Of a stretch of 7,345 nt of DNA, positions 1 to 6,723 are shown piece after piece; the stretch's first letter is position 1; the number at the start of each line of letters is the position of its first letter. The notes below the pieces were generated by a model. The model was not told the DNA's origin. It was given only the letters and a program-made list of their open reading frames with translations, and ran no database searches. The stretch is taken from positions 1-7,345 of the forward strand of contig JADZDN010000314.1 in assembly GCA_020851015.1 (NCBI GenBank), in the 5' to 3' direction. The translations under genes and the position numbers were made by a program. This DNA is from Alphaproteobacteria bacterium (GTDB taxonomy: Bacteria > Pseudomonadota > Alphaproteobacteria > JAEULC01).

Positions 1-2355
1 CTCTACAAGCAGAAGCTGCTCTACAAGGACAAGCGCCTGGTCAACTGGGACCCCAAGCTGCACACCGCGATCTCGGACCTGGAGGTCGAGCAGAAGGAGG
101 TCAAGGGCCAGCTCTGGCACTTCAAGTACCCGATCGAGGGCACGACGGACCAGTTCATCGTCGTCGCCACCACGCGGCCCGAGACGATGCTGGGCGACAC
201 GGCCGTCGCCGTGCATCCCGACGACGAGCGCTACAGGGCGCTGGTGGGCAGGAACGCCATCCTGCCGCTGGTCGGCCGCAAGCTGCCGATCGTGGCCGAC
301 GAGATGGCGGACCCCACGGCGGGCAGCGGCGCGGTCAAGATCACGCCGGCGCACGACTTCGCCGACTTCGAGGTCGGCAAGCGCCACAAGCTGGCGATGG
401 TCAATATCTTCGACCGCGACGCTCGTGTGGTCTTGCGAGGCAATTCGGCATTTCTCTCCGGATTGCCAGCCAAAGAAGAGATTTACGTCGTTGAGACCTA
501 CCACGGCTTGGATCGCTTCGCGGCTCGCAAGCGCCTAGTCGCCGACATGGGGGAGAGGGGCCTGATTGAGAAGGCCGAGCCTCACACGCATGTGGTCCCG
601 CACGGCGATAGATCGAGCGTGCCCATCGAACCATGGCTTACTAACCAGTGGTACGTGGATGCAGCGACCTTAGCCAAGCCCGCAATCCAAGCGGTAGAGC
701 AGGGGCGCACCAAGTTTGTTCCCGAACACTGGACCAAGACCTACTACGACTGGATGCGCAACATCCAGCCCTGGTGCGTGTCGCGCCAGCTCTGGTGGGG
801 CCACCAAATTCCCGCATGGTACGGCCGGAAGCAGGTTGAGCCCAATGGTTGGGCTTCGATTGATGATGACCCGGATATCTTCGTAGCTGAAACAGAGGCA
901 GAGGCCATCCAACTGGCTCGAGCAAGGTTCGGTTGTGAGGTTCGAGTGTTGGCCCCCCCGCCCGATGGCGACCTCGCTCCTGTTTTCCAGCAGATTATCG
1001 GCGCTGAACTAGCTGGGAAGCCCAGGTGGGAGCCGATTTGGCGCGACCCCGACGTGCTCGACACCTGGTTCTCGTCGGGGCTGTGGCCGTTCTCGACTCT
1101 CGGCTGGCCCGACAAGACGCCGGAGCTGCAGCGCTACTACCCGGGCGACGTGCTGGTCACCGGCTTCGACATCATCTTCTTCTGGGTGGCCCGGATGATG
1201 ATGCTGGGCATCCACTTCATGGACGGCGAGGTGCCGTTCCGCGAGGTCTACATCCACGCCCTGGTACGCGACGAGCGCGGGCAGAAGATGTCGAAGTCCA
1301 AGGGCAACATCATCGATCCGCTCGAGGTCATCGACCAGTACGGCTGCGATGCGCTGCGCTTCACCTTCGCCGCGCTCGCCACGCCGGGGCGCGACATCAA
1401 GCTCGCGACCAGCCGGGTCGAGGGCTACCGCAATTTTGCGACCAAGCTGTGGAACGCCGCGCGCTTCGCCGAGATGAACAAATGCGCGCCGGTGGACGGG
1501 TTCGACCCCGCCGGCAACAGGCAGACCGTCAACCGCTGGATCGTCAGCGAGGCGGCGGCGGTGACCCGGCGCGTGGCGCAGGCGATCGAAACCTACCGCT
1601 TCGACGACGCGGCGGCCGCGCTCTACCAGTTCGCCTGGGGCACGTTCTGCGACTGGTACCTGGAATTCGCCAAGCCGATCCTCGGCGGCACGGACGCCGC
1701 CGCGGCGGCCGAGACCCGCGCCACCGTCGCCTGGGCGATTCGGCGCATCCTGCGCGTGCTGCATCCGGTCATGCCGTTCGTGACCGAGGAGCTTGGCCAG
1801 CATTTCCCTCTGCCGGGCGACAAGCCGATGATCCGCGAGAACTGGCCCGAGGACGCGGCGTCGCTGACCGACGACAGGGCGGCGGCCGAGATGAACTGGG
1901 TGGTCAAGCTCATCGAGGCAATCCGCTCGATCCGCGCGCAATACAACGTACCCGGCAAATCGCTGACAGCGGCGCTGGCTCATGCGTCGCCGGCCACTGC
2001 CAAGCGGTTGGACACGCATCGCGAACTGATCCAGAGCCTGGGCCGCCTGGAGAAGATCGAGGTCGCGGCGGCCGATGCCGGCGCCAAGGGCGCGATCGAA
2101 AGCGTGGTCGACGAGGCAGCGCTGCGCCTGTTCATCGCCGACGCGGTCGACAAGCCGACGGAGCTGAAGCGCATCGGCAAGGAGCTCGACAAGATCGTGG
2201 CCGAGGCCGGCAAGTTGAGGGCCAAGCTCGGCAACGAAGGCTTCCTCGCCAAGGCGCCGCCCGAGGTGGTGGAGGAGATGCGCGAGCGCCTGGCCGAGGC
2301 CGAGACCACGATCGCCCGCCTGACCGAGGCACGCGACCGCCTGGCGGCGATGTAG
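1..2355 (+). CDS. valS: Valyl-tRNA synthetase, 5'-truncated by the window edge
   Basis: Class I aminoacyl-tRNA synthetase that charges tRNA-Val with valine in the cytoplasm and hydrolyses mischarged Thr-tRNA. The frame is open from base 1, and 784 codons are visible. Compared with E. coli ValRS (about 951 residues), roughly the first 170-180 residues, including the HIGH motif, lie upstream. The ATG at 187 is internal: it falls inside the conserved editing-domain motif TTRPET (169-186). The editing (CP1) domain continues with GSGAVKITPAHDF (322-360), which contains the conserved editing-site Asp. The catalytic-core signatures follow: WCVSRQLWWGHQIPAWYG (about 772-825), DVLDTWFSS (about 1051-1077) and KMSKS (1285-1299). 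The anticodon-binding helical domain includes NRWIVSE and FCDWYLEFAKP (about 1530-1675). The last 64 codons (from about 2161) are a charged, Leu-rich coiled coil typical of the ValRS C-terminal tRNA-binding arm. A usual Trp in the motif TEELW reads Gly here (TEELGQ), which I note without weight. Codon use is abnormal at 421-1020. A co-oriented gene starts 21 bases after the stop. Identification is very secure. Confidence 0.97.
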   Translation, partial: LYKQKLLYKDKRLVNWDPKLHTAISDLEVEQKEVKGQLWHFKYPIEGTTDQFIVVATTRPETMLGDTAVAVHPDDERYRALVGRNAILPLVGRKLPIVADEMADPTAGSGAVKITPAHDFADFEVGKRHKLAMVNIFDRDARVVLRGNSAFLSGLPAKEEIYVVETYHGLDRFAARKRLVADMGERGLIEKAEPHTHVVPHGDRSSVPIEPWLTNQWYVDAATLAKPAIQAVEQGRTKFVPEHWTKTYYDWMRNIQPWCVSRQLWWGHQIPAWYGRKQVEPNGWASIDDDPDIFVAETEAEAIQLARARFGCEVRVLAPPPDGDLAPVFQQIIGAELAGKPRWEPIWRDPDVLDTWFSSGLWPFSTLGWPDKTPELQRYYPGDVLVTGFDIIFFWVARMMMLGIHFMDGEVPFREVYIHALVRDERGQKMSKSKGNIIDPLEVIDQYGCDALRFTFAALATPGRDIKLATSRVEGYRNFATKLWNAARFAEMNKCAPVDGFDPAGNRQTVNRWIVSEAAAVTRRVAQAIETYRFDDAAAALYQFAWGTFCDWYLEFAKPILGGTDAAAAAETRATVAWAIRRILRVLHPVMPFVTEELGQHFPLPGDKPMIRENWPEDAASLTDDRAAAEMNWVVKLIEAIRSIRAQYNVPGKSLTAALAHASPATAKRLDTHRELIQSLGRLEKIEVAAADAGAKGAIESVVDEAALRLFIADAVDKPTELKRIGKELDKIVAEAGKLRAKLGNEGFLAKAPPEVVEEMRERLAEAETTIARLTEARDRLAAM
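421..1020 (+). other. Compositionally atypical mosaic segment inside valS
   Basis: Counting third codon positions by hand in 20-codon blocks gives 39/40 G or C for 301-420. The figures then fall to 10/20, 15/20, 17/20, 13/20 and 13/20 for 421-720. They recover to 19/20 (721-780) and 16/20 (781-840), drop again to 8/20, 12/20 and 11/20 for 841-1020, and return to 38/40 for 1021-1140. Codons rare elsewhere in the window (TTA, CTA, AGA, GTA, CGA, CTT) cluster here. The protein reads as a normal ValRS throughout, covering the end of the editing domain and the linker back into the catalytic core. The native-looking island at about 721-805 encodes the most conserved part. Likely explanations are recombination with a lower-GC relative or a chimeric assembly. 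Confidence 0.75.
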
Positions 2356-2376
2356 GACCGGCGAGACGCGGCGCGC

Positions 2377-3597
2377 ATGAGCCGACTGCGCACAGCTGCC
2401 GCGATCGTCGCCGTCATCCTGGCGCTGGATGTCGGCCTGGCGCAGATCGCCAAGCGCATGTTGCCGCAGTGGTATTCGACCATGCCCGCCAGCAACCCGC
2501 GCATGGCGTCGCCGATCTACCATCACGGGCTGCGGCCGATGATGGACGTCAAGACGCGGGTGGGGCCTGCGGTCTACCGATTTCGCACCAACTCGCTGGG
2601 CATGGTCGACGCCCGGCCGCGCCGAATCGATCCGCGCGCCAAGGATTGCCGCTACCTGGTGATCGGCGACAGCTTTGCCGAGGGATTCGGCGTCGGCTGG
2701 GAGAAGTCCTTCGCCGGCATCCTGGCGGGGCGCTGGGCCGATCGCGGCGTCGACCTCTTGAACGCCGGCGTGGTGAGTTACAGCCCGACGATCTACTACC
2801 GCCGCATCAAGCACCTGATCGAGGACGAGAAGCTGCAGTTCGGCGCGGCGATCGTCTTCATCGACATGGGCGATCCCAGCGACGAGTGGCGGTCCTACGA
2901 CCTCGACGCCAAGGACGACGTCGTGCCGATCGGGCACGTCTGGCAGATCCGGCCGATGCGCGATCCGACCTGGCGCGACCAGGTGCGGTACTGGATCCAG
3001 GACAACTCGGTGATCGCGCAGCTCGTCAAGGACCTCGCCGGCAAGCTGCGCAAGCCGCGCAAGCCCGCGGCGGCGCGCCCGGGCACGGTGCCGGCGCCGC
3101 CGCCGCTTCCGCATCGCCCGGTGGCGCCGCTGCCCCTGGGAGAGCTCGCGGTCCCGCCGCCGCTGACCGACGTTCCGCCACCGCCGCCCGGCTTCGTCGG
3201 CACGCTGGGCGTCGAGAACGCGCGCTGGTCGATCGACCCCGAGGCCTGGATCGGCTGGGGGCGCGAAGGCACGCTGGTCGCGGCCGAGCGCATGGACCGC
3301 CTGGCGCTGCTGCTGCGCCAGCATGGCATCAAGCTGACGGTCGCGGTCTATCCCTGGCCCGACCAGATCTACGCCGGCGACCGCGATTCCGCCCAGAGCC
3401 GGTTCTGGCGCGAATGGGCGCGCACGCGCAACGCCGGCTTCATCGACCTGTTCCCCGCCTTCTTCAACGGCGACGACGCGCCGACGACGATCCGGCGCTA
3501 TTTCGTGCCGGGCGATTTCCACTGGAACGCGGCCGGCCACGCGCTGGTGGCCGACCGGGTCGACCAGGCGATCGAACCGCGCCAGGCGTGCCGATGA
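2377..3597 (+). CDS. SGNH/GDSL-like envelope protein, first of a tandem pair
   Basis: A 406-residue protein with one N-terminal hydrophobic segment (about residues 5-24), probably an uncleaved membrane anchor that places the rest in the periplasm. SGNH-fold signatures are visible. Block I is IGDSFAEG with the candidate nucleophile Ser99. A block II-like NAGVVSYSP spans residues 129-137 with Gly131. The block V-like GDFHWN contains Asp380 and His382, the expected acid/base pair. The block III region reads FIDMGDPSDEW (161-171) rather than canonical GxND. A proline-rich linker covers about residues 225-272. A second conserved patch, YPWPDQIYAGDRDS, starts at residue 325. Proteins of this type in alphaproteobacteria often act as AlgJ/AlgX-like partners of MBOAT O-acyltransferases in surface polysaccharide acylation, but no MBOAT gene is in the window, so the role is inferred. 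The start is chosen because it aligns with the start of the downstream paralogue. The gene lies 21 bases after valS and has only a weak purine-rich stretch upstream, suggesting readthrough from valS. Confidence 0.85.
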   Translation: MSRLRTAAAIVAVILALDVGLAQIAKRMLPQWYSTMPASNPRMASPIYHHGLRPMMDVKTRVGPAVYRFRTNSLGMVDARPRRIDPRAKDCRYLVIGDSFAEGFGVGWEKSFAGILAGRWADRGVDLLNAGVVSYSPTIYYRRIKHLIEDEKLQFGAAIVFIDMGDPSDEWRSYDLDAKDDVVPIGHVWQIRPMRDPTWRDQVRYWIQDNSVIAQLVKDLAGKLRKPRKPAAARPGTVPAPPPLPHRPVAPLPLGELAVPPPLTDVPPPPPGFVGTLGVENARWSIDPEAWIGWGREGTLVAAERMDRLALLLRQHGIKLTVAVYPWPDQIYAGDRDSAQSRFWREWARTRNAGFIDLFPAFFNGDDAPTTIRRYFVPGDFHWNAAGHALVADRVDQAIEPRQACR

Positions 3598-4817
3598 GCT
3601 TTCCGCGATTTTCCTGGCGCGCGCTGGCCATCTTCGGCGCGGTACTGCTCGCGCTCGACCTGGGCACCGCGCAGATCGCCAAGCGCGTGCTGCCGCAATG
3701 GTTCAGCGCCATGCCAGGCAGCAGCGCTCGGGCTTCCTCGACGATCTACCATCACGGCTTTCGTCCGTCGGTGGCGACCAAGCAGCGCTTCGGGCCGCTG
3801 CTCTATCCGATCTACACGAACTCGCTCGCCATGGTCGACGGGCGGGCGCGCAAGGTCGATCCCCGGGCCGGCGGCTGCCGCGTGCTGCTGATGGGCGACA
3901 GCTTCGCCGAGGGCGTCGGCAACGCCTGGCTCGACACGTTCGCCGGCAGGCTCGCCAGCGCCTGGGCGCTCCGCGGCGTGGAGGTGTTGAACGCCGCGGC
4001 CGTCAGCTACAGCCCGACCATCCACTATCGCAAGCTCAAATACCTGCTCGACGAGGCCGGCCTGCGCGTGGATTCGGTCCTGCTGTTCCTCGACCTGTCG
4101 GACATCGCCGACGAGTGGGAGCAGTACGAGCTTGGCCCGGACGGCAACGTGCAGGGCAGGGCGCCGGACTGGCTGATGCGTCACGACCGCGAGGCCTCGG
4201 CCTGGGACCGCGCCTGGTTCCTGATGCAGGACAATTCCGCCATCCTGCACCTGCTGCGCGACGCCGCGATCCGCGCCGGCCGCGGCTTGTGGGGCGAGGG
4301 GCAGGAGTCGCAGCGTCCGTCGCCGCCGCCCCCGCGGCTTGCGCCGGTCCCGCCGCTGGGCGCGATCGAGCCGCCGCCGATCGTCCTGACGCCGGAAGCG
4401 CGCGCGCGCCGCCTGGAGGGCGCGTGGGAGGACCATCGCGCCCGCTGGACCATCGACCAGGACCGCTACGACGGCTTCGGGCGCTTCGGCCTGGCCAAGG
4501 CGGCGGCCATGATGGACCGCCTGGTGCTGCTGCTGCGCGAGCGCCTGCTGCCGCTGACCATCGTGGTCTATCCCTGGCCGGACCAGATCGTGGCCGGCGA
4601 CCGCGATTCCGTGCAGGTCCGCTTTTGGCGCGCCTGGGCGCGCACGCGCGGCACGGGTTTCATCGACTTGTTCCCGTTGTTCCTCGACGGCGGCACGCCG
4701 GCCGAGGTGATCGGGCGCTACGTGATCCCGCGCGATTTCCACTGGAATGCCGCCGGGCACGCCATGGTGGCGGCCGCGATCGATCGGCAGTTCGATCCGC
4801 GGCGCTCGTGTCCGTGA
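3594..4817 (+). CDS. SGNH/GDSL-like envelope protein, second of a tandem pair
   Basis: A 407-residue paralogue of the preceding gene, sharing a layout of N-terminal hydrophobic anchor (about residues 8-28), SGNH first half, proline-rich linker (about 236-270) and C-terminal half. I judge the two about half identical by eye outside the linker. Block I is MGDSFAEG with Ser103; the catalytic pair is Asp381 and His383 in RDFHWN. The block II position reads NAAAVSYSP (133-141), so the oxyanion-type Gly of the first copy is Ala135 here. Block III reads FLDLSDIADEW (165-175). YPWPDQIVAGDRDS begins at residue 326. The ATG overlaps the upstream stop (ATGA), with a weak AGG seven bases before it, so translation is probably coupled. 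The frame stays open far upstream, but that part is out-of-frame reading through valS and the first copy. Predicted periplasmic, membrane-anchored; an esterase or O-acyl-transfer role is inferred, substrate unknown. Confidence 0.85.
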   Translation: MSFPRFSWRALAIFGAVLLALDLGTAQIAKRVLPQWFSAMPGSSARASSTIYHHGFRPSVATKQRFGPLLYPIYTNSLAMVDGRARKVDPRAGGCRVLLMGDSFAEGVGNAWLDTFAGRLASAWALRGVEVLNAAAVSYSPTIHYRKLKYLLDEAGLRVDSVLLFLDLSDIADEWEQYELGPDGNVQGRAPDWLMRHDREASAWDRAWFLMQDNSAILHLLRDAAIRAGRGLWGEGQESQRPSPPPPRLAPVPPLGAIEPPPIVLTPEARARRLEGAWEDHRARWTIDQDRYDGFGRFGLAKAAAMMDRLVLLLRERLLPLTIVVYPWPDQIVAGDRDSVQVRFWRAWARTRGTGFIDLFPLFLDGGTPAEVIGRYVIPRDFHWNAAGHAMVAAAIDRQFDPRRSCP

Positions 4818-4822
4818 CCCGC

Positions 4823-4853
4823 CTTCTTCCGGCCGCGATTTGCGCCGTATAGT
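4823..4853 (+). promoter_or_regulatory. Weak candidate promoter for the TRAP binding-protein gene
   Basis: The 66 bases between the SGNH pair and the binding-protein gene are locally richer in A/T than the surrounding genes. A -10-like TATAGT lies at 4848-4853. The best -35 candidate, CTTCTT at 4823-4828, is a poor match with a 19-base spacer. The change of function and the presence of a gap make a promoter here plausible, but the boxes alone are weak evidence. Confidence 0.25.
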
Positions 4854-4872
4854 TGGGACCATGGTTGTTTGC

Positions 4873-4878
4873 AGGGGA
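4873..4878 (+). promoter_or_regulatory. Ribosome binding site deciding the start of the TRAP binding protein
   Basis: AGGGGA sits five bases before the ATG at 4884. This favours that ATG over the in-frame TTG at 4869, which would place this purine tract inside the coding region and add five residues before the Tat signal. Confidence 0.65.
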
Positions 4879-4883
4879 TTGCC

Positions 4884-5963
4884 ATGAAGCGTCGCCAGTT
4901 CATTGCCGGGGCGGGCGTGGCGGCGGCCGCCGCGCCCTTGGCCGCGCCCGCGCTTGCGCAGGGAAAGATCGAGTGGAAGATGGTGACCTCCTGGCCGAAG
5001 AACGCGCCAGGCGTGGGGATCAACGCCCAGCGGCTTGCCGACCGCATCACCGCGCTCAGCGAAGGCCGCCTGGCCGTGAAGCTCTACGCGGCCGGCGAGC
5101 TGGTGCCGCCCTTCGGCGGATTCGATGCCGTGACGTCCGGCGCGGCCGAGCTGTGCCATGCCACCCCGTATTACTGGTCCGGCAAGGCCAAGGCGCTGCA
5201 CTACTTCACCGGGGTTCCTTTTGGACTGACGGCGCCCGAGATGATGGGCTGGATCTATTTCGGCGGCGCCCAGGCTTTGTGGGACGAGGTCTATGCGCCG
5301 TTCGGGGTGAAGGGGTTCTATGTCGGCTCCAGCGGCGTGCAGTCCGGCGGCTGGTTCCGCAGCGAGATCAAGTCGGCCGCCGACCTGAAGGGGCTGAAGT
5401 TCCGCATCGCCGGGCTGGGCGGCGACGTGATGAAGAGGCTGGGCGTGATCGTGACGCTGACGCCACCGGGCGAGATATTCGCCGCCATGCAGTCCGGCGC
5501 GGTCGACGCGGCGGAATGGGTCGGGCCGTGGAACGACCTGGCCTTCGGGCTGCACCGCATCGCCAAGTTCTACTACCAGCCCGGCTTCTTCGAGCCCGGC
5601 CCCACGCTCGAGCTGCTGGTCGACAAGAAGAAGTTCGACGCCCTGCCGCCGATCCTGCAGAAGGTGATCGAGCAGGCGAGCCAGGCTACGGCCGCCGAGA
5701 CCCTGGCCGATTTCACGCGCCACAACATCGAGGCGCTCGAACCGCTGGTGCGCGAGCACGGCGTGCAGATGAAGCTGTGGCCGGCCGACGTGGTGAAGGC
5801 CAGCGGCAAGGCCTGGAAGGCAGTCCAGGCCGAGGTGGCGGCGAGCGATCCCCTGACCGGAAAGGTCAACGCCTCGTTCAACGCCTATCTGACGAAGGCG
5901 CGGCGCTGGGCGCGCTGGTCGGACTACGCGGTGCTGCGCGCGCGCGAGGACGGCCTGGCCTGA
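4884..5963 (+). CDS. TRAP transporter solute-binding protein, DctP family, TakP-like, Tat-exported
   Basis: A 359-residue periplasmic substrate-binding protein of a tripartite ATP-independent (TRAP) transporter. The N-terminus is a twin-arginine signal: RRQFIAG at residues 3-9, an Ala-rich hydrophobic stretch and a cleavage site after ALA (residue 25). The mature protein opens with WKMVTSWPKNAPG, typical of the mannitol/chloroaromatic or 2-oxoacid branch. Positions matching the ligand and sodium site of Rhodobacter TakP, as I recall it, are present: Gln153 in GVQSGGWF, Arg174 in LKFRIAG, and Glu211-Trp212 in AAEWVGPW. The likely ligand is therefore a monocarboxylate such as a 2-oxo acid or lactate; this is inference. 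The length is normal for the family. No DctQ or DctM membrane gene is adjacent: upstream are the SGNH genes and downstream, three bases past the stop, is a convergent gene. The start was chosen from the ribosome binding site at 4873-4878. Confidence 0.93.
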   Translation: MKRRQFIAGAGVAAAAAPLAAPALAQGKIEWKMVTSWPKNAPGVGINAQRLADRITALSEGRLAVKLYAAGELVPPFGGFDAVTSGAAELCHATPYYWSGKAKALHYFTGVPFGLTAPEMMGWIYFGGAQALWDEVYAPFGVKGFYVGSSGVQSGGWFRSEIKSAADLKGLKFRIAGLGGDVMKRLGVIVTLTPPGEIFAAMQSGAVDAAEWVGPWNDLAFGLHRIAKFYYQPGFFEPGPTLELLVDKKKFDALPPILQKVIEQASQATAAETLADFTRHNIEALEPLVREHGVQMKLWPADVVKASGKAWKAVQAEVAASDPLTGKVNASFNAYLTKARRWARWSDYAVLRAREDGLA

Positions 5964-5966
5964 GCG

Positions 5967-6695
5967 CTACTGCTTCAAGGTCAGGATCCCGTTCTGCACC
6001 TCGTAGCCCGAGAGCCGGCCGAGGAAGCTCATGCCCAGCAGCGAGCCCGCCATCTCGGCGCGGTTGACCGAGGCGCGCACGTTCTCGATCTCGATCGGCC
6101 CGACCCTGACGCGGTCCAGCACCACCGGCGCGCCGGCGACCACGCCGTTGGCGGTGTTGTAGCGCCGCGAGTAGTCGAGCGTGGCGGGGTTGAGCCCGAC
6201 GCGCCGCGCGTCGGACGGCGTCAGCACCACGTCGCTGGCGCCGGTGTCCACCATGAACCGGACCGGCGTGCCGTTCACGTGCGCCTCGACGACATAGTGC
6301 CCGCCGTCGCGCGAGCGGAAGCTGATGCTGTTGCCATATTGTGATCCGGGTGCGGCGTCGCCGCGCGGAAGCCCGCGCTGCGGCACCAGCTCGGCCACCA
6401 CGCGGTCGCGCCAGCCGAACAGCTCCAGGCGGAAGGAATAGGCGGTCAGCAGCGCCAGTCCGATCAGAAGCCAGGCCGCCGCGTAGCGCACGAGGTGCGC
6501 GATCGGCCCCTGCCGCGCCCGCGCGATGAACGCGCCCAGCATCAGCACGGCCCACAGCACGCCGATCGTCAGGCGGAGCCGCGCGTTCTCGTCGTCGAGC
6601 GCGTCGGGGAACTCGACCGACAAATAGGCGACCAGCACCCCCAGCGCGACCGCGGCCGCCAGGACCCAGGGCCAGAGCGGGCGCTCGCCGTTCAT
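5967..6695 (-). CDS. Membrane-anchored retropepsin-like aspartic protease (clan AA, DTGA type)
   Basis: A 242-residue protein. Three hydrophobic helices are visible at about residues 8-27, 42-58 and 71-88. The loop between helices 2 and 3 is basic and the loop between 1 and 2 acidic, so the positive-inside rule places the C-terminal domain in the periplasm. That domain (about 105-242) is a single retropepsin-like unit. It has the catalytic [12 protein letters not shown] with Asp150 and a flap/C-terminal signature [11 protein letters not shown]. Retropepsin-like enzymes work as dimers, each supplying one DTG motif. The sequence matches the bacterial TIGR02281-type family, which is common in alphaproteobacteria and mostly of unknown substrate. 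The gene follows gcdH on the same strand after 28 bases, so co-transcription is possible. I see no good Shine-Dalgarno before the ATG. It converges on the TRAP binding-protein gene with three bases between stops. Confidence 0.9.
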   Translation of the reverse strand: MNGERPLWPWVLAAAVALGVLVAYLSVEFPDALDDENARLRLTIGVLWAVLMLGAFIARARQGPIAHLVRYAAAWLLIGLALLTAYSFRLELFGWRDRVVAELVPQRGLPRGDAAPGSQYGNSISFRSRDGGHYVVEAHVNGTPVRFMVDTGASDVVLTPSDARRVGLNPATLDYSRRYNTANGVVAGAPVVLDRVRVGPIEIENVRASVNRAEMAGSLLGMSFLGRLSGYEVQNGILTLKQ

Positions 6696-6723
6696 CGGCA
6701 GGCCACGTGCCGGCCCGGGACGC

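Noticed and set aside
1009..3540. Long minus-strand open frame (843 codons) opposite valS and the first SGNH gene
   Set aside because: Arg/Gly/Asp/Ala-rich sequence with no recognisable domain, lying opposite well-supported genes. Long antisense frames are expected where GC3 is near 100%.
1026..3593. Upstream extension of the second SGNH gene's frame to 1026
   Set aside because: This stretch is out-of-frame reading through valS and the first copy, with Arg/Ala/Gly-rich composition. The ATG at 3594 aligns with the paralogue's start.
3698..4852. Plus-strand open frame of 384 codons overlapping the second SGNH gene
   Set aside because: Shifted-frame reading with low-complexity Arg/Ala composition and no motifs; the overlapping real gene has full domain support.
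4869..4883. TTG at 4869 as the start of the TRAP binding protein
   Set aside because: The Shine-Dalgarno-like AGGGGA lies after it and is spaced correctly for the ATG at 4884, and the Tat signal fits best directly after that ATG.
3498..5759. Long minus-strand open frame (753 codons) resembling part of the other antisense frame
   Set aside because: The resemblance is inherited from the duplicated SGNH genes on the opposite strand, not evidence of a second gene family; it also runs opposite the TRAP gene.
4853..6067. Plus-strand open frame of 404 codons overlapping the TRAP gene
   Set aside because: Arg/Gly-rich translation in the wrong frame, running past the real stop into the antisense of the protease gene.
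5878..6555. Minus-strand open frame of 225 codons overlapping the protease gene
   Set aside because: Different frame from the DTGA protease, with Arg/Ala-rich composition and no domain; a shadow of the real gene.
6696..6712. Inverted repeat CGGCA...TGCCG between gcdH and the protease gene
   Set aside because: Only a 5-base stem with a 7-base loop and no T-run on either strand; expected by chance in GC-rich DNA, so not called a terminator or operator.
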